Notes: generated from the letters alone by a model not told the origin. 64,000 nt of DNA from Paracoccus zhejiangensis (GCF_002847445.1 NZ_CP025430.1:1736001-1800000); one strand, 5' to 3'; shown: positions 24,326 to 33,823, counted from the stretch's first letter. Translations and numbers: made by a program.

Positions 24326-26167
24326 TTGCCCGCAGACGCGCTGCTGGCCGACCCGATCCTCGGGCGGCTGGAGGGTATGGCGCTGTCGGCCTTGATCCCG
24401 CATGTGACGCGCCGGGTGATCGCCGCCGGGGACTTCCTCTACCGCGCCGGCGAGCCAGCCGATACCGTCTTCCTGATCCAGAACGGCGCGCTGCGGCTGG
24501 AGAACGGGCAGGGTCGCAGCGCCCGACAGGTCGAGGGCTGCGCCGGCGAGGAGGCGCTGCTGGGCCTCGGCAGCCACAGCGCCAGCGCCATGGCCGAGAC
24601 CGAGACCACGGTGCTGGCGATCCCGGCGGGCCAGTTGGCCCATCTCGCCGGCCGCCGCCGCGACCTTCGCGAGGCGTTCTTTCGCGCCTATGCCGGACGT
24701 TATGACGGACAGGCTCAGGCCACGCCCCACGCAGCGCCCGACAAGCCCCAACCCACCGCCGAGGGCCTCGGCCCACTGCTGGGCTGGCTGCTGACCATCG
24801 CCCTGCCCCTCGCCGTCTACCTCGTCGCAGAGCGGCTGCCGTTGGACCCTGCCGCGACGGATTTCCTGGCCATCGTGATGGTTGCCGTGGTGATGTGGCT
24901 GTTCGGGCTGGTGCCGGAATACGTGCCGCCGCTTTTTGCCGCGCTGGCGATGATCCTGCTGGATGTGGCGCCGCCCGCCGAGGTGCTGTCGGGCTTCCGC
25001 TCGGACAGTTTCTTCGTGACGCTCAGCATCTTCGGCATCGGCGCGCTGATGGTCTCGTCGGGGCTGACCTATCGGTTCTCGCTCTGGGTGCTGGGCAAGG
25101 TTCCGGCGACGCCCTTCGGCTATAACCTCAGCCTCTTCGGCATCGGCATGGTGCTGTCGCCCGTCATCCCCTCGGTGGTCGGGCGGGTCAGCATCATCAC
25201 GCCCTTGATGATCGAGTTGATCGAGATCTCCAGACCCGAGGCGCACGATCGCTTTGCCAACCGGCTGATCTTCAGCCTGCTCTCGGGCGCCTCGATCTTC
25301 GTGCCGATCTTCCTGACGGCGGCGGTGCCGAACCTCGTGGTCTATGGGCTTTTCGACGCGCAGACCCAGTTCGCCTTCGGCTGGATCGCCTGGCTCTACG
25401 CCGCCTCGGTCTTCGGGCTGATCGTGCTGGCTAGCTTCTGGCTGGTCTCGGCGCTGATCTTCGGCCGCGCGCGCAGCTTCAGCCTGCCGCGCGCCACCAT
25501 CCGGGAACAGCGCCGGCTGCTGGGCCCGGTCTCGGCGCCGGAATGGGCGGCGGCGCTGGCGGTGCTCGCCATGATTGGCGGCATCCTGACCGGGCCGTCG
25601 CATCGCATCGACGTCGCGTGGATCGCGCTGGCGATCTTTGTCACGCTGATGATGTTCGGCACGCTTGGCCGCGAGGCGATCCGGGCGCAGATCGACTGGC
25701 CAATCCTGATCTATCTCGGCACCATCATCGGCTGGGTCCCGGTCGCGGCCATCACCGGCCTCGATCAGGTGATCGTCACGCATCTGACATGGCTGGGCGA
25801 GTCGATGAGGTCGGATTTCCCGCGCTTCATCCTGATGGTCTCGGGGATGATCCTCGCGGTGCGGCTGGCCCTGCCGACCGGGGTGACGGTGATCCTCTTC
25901 ACCACGGCGCTGTTTCCACTGGCGGCGGCGCAGGGGCTGTCGCTCTGGCTCATCGGCTTCATCATCCTCGCCGTGGCCGACACCTATGTCTTTCCCTATC
26001 AAAGCTCCTATTACCTCAAGCTGCGCAGCGATCTGGAGGCCCGCGGCCTCGCCCATGTCCTGGACGAGCGGCGGATCATCGCCGCGAATGTCGTGATGAT
26101 CGCGCTGAGGATCGGGGCAATCTATGGCAGCCTGCGCTTCTGGCAGCATCTGGACCTGCTGTCATGA
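24326..26167 (+). CDS. SLC13/DASS-type permease with N-terminal cyclic-nucleotide-binding-like domain
   Basis: The protein has at least 613 residues. No normal start has a good site: TTG 24326 has none, ATG 24377 lies right on GGAGGG, and CTG 24287, overlapping the previous stop behind GGAGGGAGAA, is attractive but rare. Residues about 25-120 form a cNMP-binding-like beta roll (VIAAGDFLYRAGEPADTVFLIQNG ... AGEEALLG). Its phosphate cassette reads GSHSASAMA where cAMP/cGMP binders have PRxAS, so the usual Arg is missing. The rest has about 11-12 membrane helices of the divalent anion:sodium symporter group, including IGTMVS-like pores and FVPIFLTAAVPNLV. It should import an organic anion under control of the N-domain ligand. 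Confidence 0.75.
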   Translation: MPADALLADPILGRLEGMALSALIPHVTRRVIAAGDFLYRAGEPADTVFLIQNGALRLENGQGRSARQVEGCAGEEALLGLGSHSASAMAETETTVLAIPAGQLAHLAGRRRDLREAFFRAYAGRYDGQAQATPHAAPDKPQPTAEGLGPLLGWLLTIALPLAVYLVAERLPLDPAATDFLAIVMVAVVMWLFGLVPEYVPPLFAALAMILLDVAPPAEVLSGFRSDSFFVTLSIFGIGALMVSSGLTYRFSLWVLGKVPATPFGYNLSLFGIGMVLSPVIPSVVGRVSIITPLMIELIEISRPEAHDRFANRLIFSLLSGASIFVPIFLTAAVPNLVVYGLFDAQTQFAFGWIAWLYAASVFGLIVLASFWLVSALIFGRARSFSLPRATIREQRRLLGPVSAPEWAAALAVLAMIGGILTGPSHRIDVAWIALAIFVTLMMFGTLGREAIRAQIDWPILIYLGTIIGWVPVAAITGLDQVIVTHLTWLGESMRSDFPRFILMVSGMILAVRLALPTGVTVILFTTALFPLAAAQGLSLWLIGFIILAVADTYVFPYQSSYYLKLRSDLEARGLAHVLDERRIIAANVVMIALRIGAIYGSLRFWQHLDLLS

Positions 26168-27225
26168 CCCGCCGCCATCTGCGGCTGGCCGTGATGCTGG
26201 TCTTTGCCTGCCTGTTCTTCGCGCTGGTGGTGGTGCAGAAATCCCAGACCGCGCGCATCCTGATCATCCACAGCAACGATCCGGCCTATCCCTGGGTCGC
26301 CTCGGTGAACGAGGGGCTCACGCGCGGCTTCGAGGGGCGGCGGAACATCCTGTTCCGCTATCACTACATGGACCTGAAGAACCATACCGATGCCGCGTTC
26401 AAGGAGCGCGCGGCGACGCTGGCGCTGAACGCGGTCAGCAGCTGGGCGCCCGATGTGCTGGTGCTGGTCGATGACGAGGCGCAGGCGCTGGTCGGCAAGG
26501 CGGTGGTCGCGCCGGCACCGGGCGCGCCGGGGGTGCGGGTGGTCTTCAGCGGGGTGAATGGCGAGCCCGCAGACTATTACCCGCCGGGCGCCGAGGTGAC
26601 CGGCATCCTTGAACGCAAACCCCTGCCGGCGATCCGCGATGCCGCGCTGTCCATCGCCTTGGAAAGCGCGACACGACCGCCCCGCGCCCGCCCGCGCATC
26701 CAGTTCATCGGCGATCATTCCTCGTCCATCACCGCCGAGATTCCCTCTTACGAGAGTTTCGACTGGTCGCCGGCCGATTTCCTGCCGCCGGTGCAGGTCG
26801 ACACATTCGCCGATTGGCAAGTGGCAGTCGAGCGGGCGGGGCGCGAGGCCGATGTGATCCTTGTCACCAATTACCGCAATATCCGCGACGGCGCGGATGG
26901 CCCCTTCCTGCGCCCGGCGGCGCAGGTCATGCAATGGACCGCCGAACATGCGACCGTGCCGGCGATCGGCATGGGCGCCACCAACAGCGAGGACGGGTCG
27001 ATGCTGACCGTGTCGGTCTCGCCCTTCGAACAGGGCGAGGTCGCCGCCGCGCTGGCCCTGGAGCTGCTGGACGGCACGCCCCCCGCAAGCCTGCCAGTCG
27101 TGGTGTCCAAGCAATTCATCGTGCAGGTCTGCACCCCCACTCTGGCCCGCTGGGGGCTGACCCTGCCACCGCTTTACGAGGCCTTTGCCCGCGCCACCGA
27201 CCATTATTACGAGGAGGGGTGCTGA
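26164..27225 (+). CDS. membrane-anchored ABC-type substrate-binding protein (PBP-like)
   Basis: The protein has 353 residues. ATG 26164 overlaps the permease stop (ATGA). An N-terminal hydrophobic segment (LRLAVMLVFACLFFALVVV) without a clear cleavage site suggests a signal anchor facing the periplasm. The soluble part resembles the PF04392 'ABC transporter substrate-binding' family: ILIIHSNDPAYPWVASVNEG, a first-lobe strand DVLVLVDDEAQALVG, VVFSGVNGEPADYY and a hinge near GATNSEDGSMLTVSVSPFEQG. No ABC ATPase or permease accompanies it, so it may act as a sensor. Its stop shares a base with the start of the TIR protein, so the two are translationally coupled. Confidence 0.75.
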   Translation: MTRRHLRLAVMLVFACLFFALVVVQKSQTARILIIHSNDPAYPWVASVNEGLTRGFEGRRNILFRYHYMDLKNHTDAAFKERAATLALNAVSSWAPDVLVLVDDEAQALVGKAVVAPAPGAPGVRVVFSGVNGEPADYYPPGAEVTGILERKPLPAIRDAALSIALESATRPPRARPRIQFIGDHSSSITAEIPSYESFDWSPADFLPPVQVDTFADWQVAVERAGREADVILVTNYRNIRDGADGPFLRPAAQVMQWTAEHATVPAIGMGATNSEDGSMLTVSVSPFEQGEVAAALALELLDGTPPASLPVVVSKQFIVQVCTPTLARWGLTLPPLYEAFARATDHYYEEGC

Positions 27226-30200
27226 TGAGCACGCTGTTCCTCAGTCACAGCTCGGCCGACAATACGCTGGCACAGGATCTCGCCGCGCGGCTGAGGGCGC
27301 AGGGCCATACCTGCGTCTTTCTGGACCTCGACCCGGAAAAGGGCATCGTCGCCGGCATCAGCTGGGAACGCACGCTCTATCGCAAGCTGCGCGCCTGCCG
27401 GGCGGTCATCGCCATCTGCACCGACAGCTACCTGGCCTCGCATTGGTGCTTTGCCGAGATCGCGCTGGCGCGGATGGAGGGCAAGCAGATCATCGCGCTG
27501 GTCGCCGACCCGATCAGCGACCCGGGCCGCCTGCCCTCGATCCTGACCGAGCGGCAGTTCATCGACCTGCGCCGCGATCCCGAAACCGGCTATCAGCGGC
27601 TGTGGCGCGGGCTGAAGGAGCTGGACCTTCTGGGCGCGGTCGGGGACTGGGACCCGACTGCCTCGCCCTATCTCGGCCTGAACGCCTATCAGGAAAAGGA
27701 CGCGCCGGTCTATTTCGGGCGCGAGGATGAGATCCGGGGCGCGATCGAGCTGGTCGACCGCGGCGCGCCGGGGCTGATCCTCGTGATCGGTGCGTCGGGC
27801 AGCGGCAAATCCTCGCTGGCCCGCGCCGGCCTTATCCCGCGCCTGCGCCGCGAGCCGGAGCGCTGGATCGTGCTCGACCCGTTCCGACCGGGCCGCGATC
27901 CCTTTGCCGAGCTGGCGCAGGTCATCGGCCAGGGCTTTCGCCGCTATGCCCCCGATGCGCCCCCGGCGCTGCACGAGGCCGGGACACTTGGCGACCGGCT
28001 GCGCGACTGGCAGGAGGTCTCGAAACAGCGGCGCAGTGCCGAGCCGGCGCAGGTCGGTGCCACTCCCGTCGATCCGTCGCGGCTTGGCCGGCTGATCAGC
28101 GAACTGGAGGCGCTGAAACGGCAGGAGCCGGCCTCGCGCGAGGCCTCGCTGCTGGAATTCCTCGACTGGAGCCTGACTGACCTGCGCCGCATCTTCGGTC
28201 GCCATCCGGCCCCGGGTCATGGCGGCAGCGCAGCCACCCCGCTGCTGGACCTGATCGCGGACCTGCGCCGTAGCGCCGGCCACACCACCGCCCGCGTGCT
28301 GCTGGTCATCGACCAGTTCGAGGAGCTTCTGGGCACCGACAGCCCCGAGGGCGAGGCCGCGCGCTTCCTTGGCCTCATCGCCGCCTCGCTCGCCGCCGAG
28401 GGCTCGCCCCTGACCGTGGTGGCGACGATGCGGTCGGATTTTCTGGAAAGCTTCCAGACCGTCAACGCCCATCACGGCATGGATTTCGCCACTCTGTCGC
28501 TGGGGCCGATGCCGGTCGAGGGGATGCGGCGGGTGATCGAGGCGCCGGCGAAGCTGGGTGCGATCGAGCTGGAAGCGGGCCTTGCCGACCGTCTGCTGGC
28601 GGATGCGAGCAGCGCCGACGCCCTGCCGCTTCTCTCGTTCACGCTCTATCTTCTCTGGCGAGACGGGCATCAGGCGGGCCGGCTGACGCTGGCCGATTAC
28701 GACCGGCTTGGCGGGCTGGAAGGCGCGGTGGCGAACGAGGCCGATGCCATCCTCGCCACCGCCCGCCAGCGGGGTCAGGAACCTGAACTGCGCGCCGCCT
28801 TCCTCGAGATGGTGCGGCTGGCCGAGGACGGCCAGTTCACCCGCCAGCCTCTGGCGCTGGACGAGCCGGAACTGGTGCCGGTGCAGGACCTGATCGACCG
28901 CTTTATCGAGCGCCGCCTGCTGATCTCGCGCGCCGAGGGCGATCAGCGGGTGGTCGAGGTGGCCCACGAGGCGCTGTTCCGGGCCTGGGCACCGCTGGCG
29001 CAATGGCTCGAGGATCACCGCAGCGAGTTGCAGCTGAAGCAGCAGATCCGCCATTCAGCCGCGGCCTGGGAGGAACACCGGCACCAGCCCGACTACCTGT
29101 GGCGCGGCGCGCGCCTGTCCGAGGCGGTGGAACTGGTCGGGCGCGGCGGGCTGGAGGGCAATTCGAAGGAGGAACGCCGCTGCAAGGCCTTCGTGCTGGC
29201 CAGCGAGTCGATGCGCAAGCGGCAGGGCCGCCGCCGCCGCAACCTGGTCCTGACGGTCGCGGCGCTGCTGCTGGGCTTCCTCGGCTATGCGCTGAAGAAC
29301 GAGGACGAGGCCAAGTCGGCCGAGCGCGCCTCATGGGCGCGGGAACAGGCGCTGCGGGCGATCGGCACCTTGGCGACCGAACCGCTGGCCAGCATTCGCA
29401 CCGCCGAGGCCGCCATCTGCATGACCCAGATCCATGATGGGCAGGTATTGCCCGAGGCCGAAGGCGCGTTGAACCGCGCCGTCAATGCGCTGGAAAAGCA
29501 GCGCAGCCTGACCGGCCACAGCCGCGCGGTCTCGCGCCTGATCTTCCTGCCCGAGGCGGGGGGCGGCCAGCCGGCCACGACCGAGCGGCTGGTGTCGCTG
29601 GGGCTGGATCATGCCGCGCTGCTCTGGACCCTGCCCGGCAGCGGCGCGCCGAAATGCTCGGGCGTTCTGCCGGAGGAGCCGCTCTTGCCCCGCGCCAGCC
29701 AGATCGCCGGCGATCCCGGCAGCCGCCTGATCGCCGCCGGCCTGCCGGGCGGGGGTGTGACCCTGCAGGCCATCCCGGCCTCTGGCCCGCCCCCGGCGCC
29801 GGTCGCGGTTCTGCAGCTGAGCGCCGAGGTCTCGGCCCTTGCCATCGCGCCCGGCGGCAGCCGCATCGCGGCGGCGGGCGAGGACGGATCGCTGCGGATC
29901 GGGGGGCTGACGGCGTCGGGCGTGCCCACGCAGCCGATGGCTCTGCCCGACCGGCCCGCCCGGATCGACGTGCTGGGCTTCAGCGGCGATGGCGCGGTGC
30001 TGGCGGCGGGCAGCTGGGACGGGTCGGTGACGCTGTGGGACAGCGGCAGCGGGTTGATGCTGCGCCGCCTCGACGGCCATGCCGAGGCGGTGACCGAGCT
30101 GGCCTTCAACGGCGATCTGCTGGCGACGGCGGGATGGGACCAGGTGGTTCGGCTGTGGAACTGGCGGACGGGCCGTCTGTTGCAGGTCCTGCCGCATGAG

Positions 30201-31016
30201 GGCCGGGTCTCGGCCCTGCGCTTCCTGCCCGGCGAAGGCGAGGCCGCCAACCTGGCCAGCGCCAGCTGGGACCGCACGGTCAGGATCTGGGACGTGACCA
30301 ACGGCCAATTGCTGAAGACGCTGGAACATGGCGCGCCGGTCGTGTCGCTGGCGATCACACCCGAGGCACGCTCGCGGCTGGGGCACCAGACCGGCGGTCC
30401 GCTGATCGCCACCGGCGATTGGGATGGGCGCGTGTCGGCCTGGAATGTCGAGCTTGGCCCCGGCGCCCCGGTCTCCTCGCGCATCGTCGCCCAGCATCTC
30501 GAGCCGGTGAACGATCTCAGCTTCACCGGCGATGGCCGCTTCCTTGCCAGCGCCAGCGATGACGAGACGATCAAGGTCACCCGGCTTTTCGAGGATGAGG
30601 GGCAATATCTGTGGCGCAGCAGCCTCGATCTCAGCCCGCCGACCGGGGGCAGCGACCAGGCCCGCTGGATCGCGATGATCCAGAATGGCGAGGTGCGGGT
30701 GCTGGACCCCGAGGCGCAGGCCCGCCCCCGCACGATCACCGATTTCGACGGCAATGCCACCGGCATCGCCTTCCGCAGCGACGGCCCGCAGGTACTGGCG
30801 ATCCGCGCCAACGAGCTGTTCGACTATCACCTCGATCCGACCGAGCTGATGGTCTGCGCCGACAGGATCGCCCAGCCCGCTTTGCCACAGCCGCCCGAGA
30901 ACCCCGATCTCGGCAATCTCTGCGCCGGGATCGAGACCGACCAGGGCTTTACCAGCCTCTGGTCGCAGGCCACCGCGCCGATCGCGGGCCTGGTCCGGGC
31001 GATCACCGGGCGCTGA
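27225..31016 (+). CDS. TIR-STAND NTPase-WD40 protein with central membrane helix
   Basis: The protein has 1263 residues from ATG 27225 (TGATG coupling, GAGGAGGGG site). Domain order: TIR 1-100 (FLSHSSADN, catalytic-type Glu78 in SHWCFAEIA); a linker with YLGLNAYQEKDAPVYFGRE typical of nSTAND1 NTPases; P-loop GASGSGKSS with Lys195; Walker B LLVIDQFEELL; a helical winged region with VEVAHEALFRAW; a membrane helix at about 671-690; and a WD40 propeller from about 760 to 1130 (repeats such as AAGSWDGSVTLWDS and ASASWDRTVRIWDV). This is an NLR-like architecture: the propeller senses, the NTPase oligomerises and the TIR cleaves NAD or makes a nucleotide signal. Membrane anchoring and the metabolic operon are unusual. 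Confidence 0.9.
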   Translation: MSTLFLSHSSADNTLAQDLAARLRAQGHTCVFLDLDPEKGIVAGISWERTLYRKLRACRAVIAICTDSYLASHWCFAEIALARMEGKQIIALVADPISDPGRLPSILTERQFIDLRRDPETGYQRLWRGLKELDLLGAVGDWDPTASPYLGLNAYQEKDAPVYFGREDEIRGAIELVDRGAPGLILVIGASGSGKSSLARAGLIPRLRREPERWIVLDPFRPGRDPFAELAQVIGQGFRRYAPDAPPALHEAGTLGDRLRDWQEVSKQRRSAEPAQVGATPVDPSRLGRLISELEALKRQEPASREASLLEFLDWSLTDLRRIFGRHPAPGHGGSAATPLLDLIADLRRSAGHTTARVLLVIDQFEELLGTDSPEGEAARFLGLIAASLAAEGSPLTVVATMRSDFLESFQTVNAHHGMDFATLSLGPMPVEGMRRVIEAPAKLGAIELEAGLADRLLADASSADALPLLSFTLYLLWRDGHQAGRLTLADYDRLGGLEGAVANEADAILATARQRGQEPELRAAFLEMVRLAEDGQFTRQPLALDEPELVPVQDLIDRFIERRLLISRAEGDQRVVEVAHEALFRAWAPLAQWLEDHRSELQLKQQIRHSAAAWEEHRHQPDYLWRGARLSEAVELVGRGGLEGNSKEERRCKAFVLASESMRKRQGRRRRNLVLTVAALLLGFLGYALKNEDEAKSAERASWAREQALRAIGTLATEPLASIRTAEAAICMTQIHDGQVLPEAEGALNRAVNALEKQRSLTGHSRAVSRLIFLPEAGGGQPATTERLVSLGLDHAALLWTLPGSGAPKCSGVLPEEPLLPRASQIAGDPGSRLIAAGLPGGGVTLQAIPASGPPPAPVAVLQLSAEVSALAIAPGGSRIAAAGEDGSLRIGGLTASGVPTQPMALPDRPARIDVLGFSGDGAVLAAGSWDGSVTLWDSGSGLMLRRLDGHAEAVTELAFNGDLLATAGWDQVVRLWNWRTGRLLQVLPHEGRVSALRFLPGEGEAANLASASWDRTVRIWDVTNGQLLKTLEHGAPVVSLAITPEARSRLGHQTGGPLIATGDWDGRVSAWNVELGPGAPVSSRIVAQHLEPVNDLSFTGDGRFLASASDDETIKVTRLFEDEGQYLWRSSLDLSPPTGGSDQARWIAMIQNGEVRVLDPEAQARPRTITDFDGNATGIAFRSDGPQVLAIRANELFDYHLDPTELMVCADRIAQPALPQPPENPDLGNLCAGIETDQGFTSLWSQATAPIAGLVRAITGR

Positions 31017-31091
31017 ACCCACCTCGCAGCCGGAAACTGGCCTCTGCGGCCAATCCGTGCATAGCTGGCCCTGACCATGAAAGGACCTGCC

Positions 31092-31448
31092 ATGCCGCTG
31101 CGCCTCGACCACCTGCACATCTATGCCACTGACCCCGAAGCCAGCGCGGCGGGCTATCTGCAACTTGGCGCGCGGCGCGTCAGGGAAGTGACTACCGCCA
31201 ATGGCCTGCGCATCGTCCTCGACCTCGCCGGCCTCAGCCTGTTTGTCGAGCAAAGCCCGGACGGCAGCACCGGCATCGATCATCTCGCCATGGCCAGCGA
31301 CGATCTGGACAGCGATCTGGCCGCAGTCACCGCCGAGGGCGGGAGCATTATCATCGGCCCGCGTGAAGCCGGGCCGGGGCTGCGCATCGCCTTTGTCGAA
31401 CTGGCCGACGGCCAGCGCGCCGAGGTGCTGCAGCGCGGGATCGTCTGA
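31092..31448 (+). CDS. VOC (glyoxalase/bleomycin-resistance) family protein
   Basis: The protein has 118 residues. ATG 31092 was chosen over ATG 31077 because AAAGGA stands 7 nt upstream and the family starts MPLRLDHLHIYATDP. Metal-ligand positions of the VOC fold are visible as His in LDHLHIY, His in GIDHLAMA and Glu in ADGQRAEVLQR, so a metal site is possible. The typical strand GLRIVLDLAGLSLFV lies between them. The substrate is unknown. It is 75 nt beyond the TIR gene, with no terminator seen, and 92 nt before the crotonase gene. It may belong with the crotonase and the region to its right rather than with the TIR operon. Confidence 0.8.
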   Translation: MPLRLDHLHIYATDPEASAAGYLQLGARRVREVTTANGLRIVLDLAGLSLFVEQSPDGSTGIDHLAMASDDLDSDLAAVTAEGGSIIIGPREAGPGLRIAFVELADGQRAEVLQRGIV

Positions 31449-31540
31449 CCGCCTTCTTGTGCCGAGGCGTCGTTCTTGCCCTGTCCGGGACAGCCGTGGT
31501 CGGCAAGGATGGGTCGCAGAACCTGACGAGGGGCCGAACC

Positions 31541-32335
31541 ATGACCGACGCCGCCGAAGCCTTCATCACCACCCGCCGCGAGGGGGCGATCCTCGAGGTT
31601 ACGCTGGACCGGCCCAAGGCCAATGCCATCGACCTTGCCACCTCGCGCGCCATGGGGCGGACCTTTGCCGCCTTCCGCGACGATCCCGGGCTGCGGGTCG
31701 CCATCGTCAGGACCGGGGGCGAGATGTTCTTCTCGGCCGGATGGGATCTGAAGGCGGCGGCCGAGGGGGCCGAGATCGACGGCGATTACGGCATCGGCGG
31801 TTTCGGCGGGCTGCAGCTGCTGCCTGATCTGAACAAGCCGGTCATTGCCTGCGTTTCGGGCATGGCGGTCGGTGGCGGCTTCGAACTGGCGCTGTCCTGC
31901 GACCTGATCTATGCTGCCGACCATTCCCGCTTCGCCCTGCCCGAGATCCGCGCCGGCACCATCGCCGATGCCGCCACCATCAAGCTGCCGCGCCGCATCC
32001 CCCATCACGTCGCCATGGAGATGCTGCTAATGGGCCGCTGGATGGAGGCAGAGGAGGCGCTGCGCTGGGGGCTGGTGAACGAGGTGCTGCCTCAGGACCG
32101 GCTGGAGGCGCGTGTCTGGGAGGTCGCCCGGCTGCTGGCCTCGGGTCCGCCCCTCGTCTTCGCCGCCATCAAGGAGGTGCTGCGGGTGTCCGAGGCCGAG
32201 GATTTCGCCACCGGTATGGCGCGGATGATGAACCGGCAATTGCCGACCATCGACCGGCTCTATGGCTCCGAGGATCTGCACGAGGGCGCGCGCGCTTTCG
32301 CCGAGGGCCGCGATCCGGTCTGGCAGGGGAAGTAG
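31541..32335 (+). CDS. enoyl-CoA hydratase/isomerase family protein (CaiD-like)
   Basis: The protein has 264 residues from ATG 31541 behind GAGGGG. It has the crotonase fold: LDRPKANAIDLATSRAMG at the front, FFSAGWDLKAAAEG (CoA oxyanion loop), GMAVGGGFELALSCDL (second oxyanion region with the conserved Glu), and RFALPEIRAGTIAD. The length and the AGWDLK motif resemble carnitinyl-CoA dehydratase CaiD more than classical FadB hydratases, so a short hydroxyacyl-CoA such as carnitinyl- or crotonobetainyl-CoA is a possibility. Carnitine genes are not seen nearby. Convergent with tauR with 3 bp between stops. Confidence 0.82.
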   Translation: MTDAAEAFITTRREGAILEVTLDRPKANAIDLATSRAMGRTFAAFRDDPGLRVAIVRTGGEMFFSAGWDLKAAAEGAEIDGDYGIGGFGGLQLLPDLNKPVIACVSGMAVGGGFELALSCDLIYAADHSRFALPEIRAGTIADAATIKLPRRIPHHVAMEMLLMGRWMEAEEALRWGLVNEVLPQDRLEARVWEVARLLASGPPLVFAAIKEVLRVSEAEDFATGMARMMNRQLPTIDRLYGSEDLHEGARAFAEGRDPVWQGK

Positions 32336-32338
32336 GCG

Positions 32339-33823
32339 CTAGATCCGCGCCATCCGCCGTGCGATCAGCCCGATCCCCGTGGCGATCGCCTCTTCGGCGA
32401 TCGAGCCATAGCCTAGGCGGAAGAAGGGACAGGGGACGGGCTGGCTTTCGAAGAAGACCGCCCCCGGCTCGATCAGCACGCTGTCCTCGCGTAGCGCCGT
32501 TGCCAGCGCACCCGCGTCGATGCCCTCACGCCCCTCGATCCAGACGCTTGACCCGCCCGCAACCGGCGCCCCGGCGATGCGGAGGCCATGGGCATAAAGC
32601 GCCGCCTCCAGCACCTCGCGCCGCCCCTTCAGCGCCGCTCGAAGCCGGGCAATATGGGCGTCATAGTGACCGAGCGCGAGGAAATAGGCGGTGATGCGCT
32701 GCAAATGGCTGGGCGGGTGGCGCAGCATGATCGAGCGCAGCGCGCGGGCCTGCGCGATCAGTTCCGCCGGGCCGACCATGTAGCCGATGCGCAGCCCCGG
32801 AAACAGCGACTTCGAGAAGCTGCCCAGATAGATCACCCGCCCGTCCTCATCCATGGATTTCAGAGCCGGGGCGGGCGGGGCGAGATAGGACATCTCGAAA
32901 TCGTAATCGTCTTCGATGATCAGGAAATCCTGCACCGAGGCCCGCGCCATCAGGTCACGGCGGCGGTCCAGCGGCATGGTCACGCCGGTCGGGATGTGAT
33001 GGCTGGGGGTGACAAAGACCAGCCGCGTCTGCTCGGGCAGGTCGGACGGGTTTAGCCCGCCTTCATCCACCGGCAAAAAGGTGGTCGGGCTTTGCGCCCT
33101 GCGCAGGGTCTCGGCGAAATCGGGATAGCCGGGTTCCTCGGACACTGCCAGCCGGTCGACGCGCGACAGCAGTTCCACCGCCAGGAACAGCCCGTTCTGC
33201 GCCCCCAGCGTCACCAGAACCTCATCGGGCCGGGCATGAATCCCGCGTCGCGGCAGGGTGTTCGAACAGATGTAATCGATCAGCAGCGGATCATCGGCGC
33301 CATAGCGGTCGGCGGCCAGATCGGCGAAATCGCGGGTGCCCAGCGCCCGGCGGGCGCAGTCGCGCCAGGCATTGTGGTCAAACAGCGCCGGATCGGCCTG
33401 CCCGTAAATGAAGGGAAAGCGATAGTCGCGCCAGTCGGCCGGCTTGCGGATCACCCGGCGCGGCATGTGATGGCTCGAAAGCCAGTCCCGCCAGTCGGGC
33501 TGCTGGCCATGCGACCGGGCGGGGGGCTGGTCGGGCCGCGCCGTCCGCAAACGCCCGTGCGGCACCGTCTCGGCCACGGCAATGCCCGAGCGTGGCGCTG
33601 TCTCGAGGTAACCTTGGCTGACCAGATCCTGATAGACCAGCGTCACCGTCATCCGCGAGATGCCCAGCACCTCGGCCAGTTGCCGGCTCGAGGGCAGCCG
33701 CGTCCCCGGCCGCGCCCGGCTTTCCAGCACCGCCCGCACGATGGCAGCGGCCAGCCGTCCCTGCAGCGTCGGCGCCTCGCCCTCGCGCAGGAAGATCGTA
33801 TCAACGGGAAGTCGCGCCGGCAT
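32339..33823 (-). CDS. tauR: TauR, MocR/GntR-type activator of taurine utilisation
   Basis: The protein has 494 residues. An N-terminal GntR winged helix (LPSSRQLAEVLGISRMTVTLVYQDL, residues about 42-66) is fused to a fold-type I aminotransferase-like domain (residues about 120-490) with SNTLPRRGIHARPDEVLVTLG, VFVTPSHHIPTGVTMP and the PLP lysine region YLGSFSKSLFPGLRIGY. MocR proteins sense an aminated compound through PLP. In Rhodobacter the homologue TauR activates taurine genes by binding CTGGAC direct repeats. The gene is divergent from the TRAP operon, and such repeats lie immediately upstream of ATG 33823. Named by homology, operator and neighbourhood. Confidence 0.88.
   Translation of the reverse strand: MPARLPVDTIFLREGEAPTLQGRLAAAIVRAVLESRARPGTRLPSSRQLAEVLGISRMTVTLVYQDLVSQGYLETAPRSGIAVAETVPHGRLRTARPDQPPARSHGQQPDWRDWLSSHHMPRRVIRKPADWRDYRFPFIYGQADPALFDHNAWRDCARRALGTRDFADLAADRYGADDPLLIDYICSNTLPRRGIHARPDEVLVTLGAQNGLFLAVELLSRVDRLAVSEEPGYPDFAETLRRAQSPTTFLPVDEGGLNPSDLPEQTRLVFVTPSHHIPTGVTMPLDRRRDLMARASVQDFLIIEDDYDFEMSYLAPPAPALKSMDEDGRVIYLGSFSKSLFPGLRIGYMVGPAELIAQARALRSIMLRHPPSHLQRITAYFLALGHYDAHIARLRAALKGRREVLEAALYAHGLRIAGAPVAGGSSVWIEGREGIDAGALATALREDSVLIEPGAVFFESQPVPCPFFRLGYGSIAEEAIATGIGLIARRMARI

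Noticed and set aside
27225-31016. Thoeris system, because of a TIR protein
   Set aside because: No ThsA-type SIR2/SLOG effector adjoins it; the TIR is fused to a STAND NTPase and WD40 repeats.
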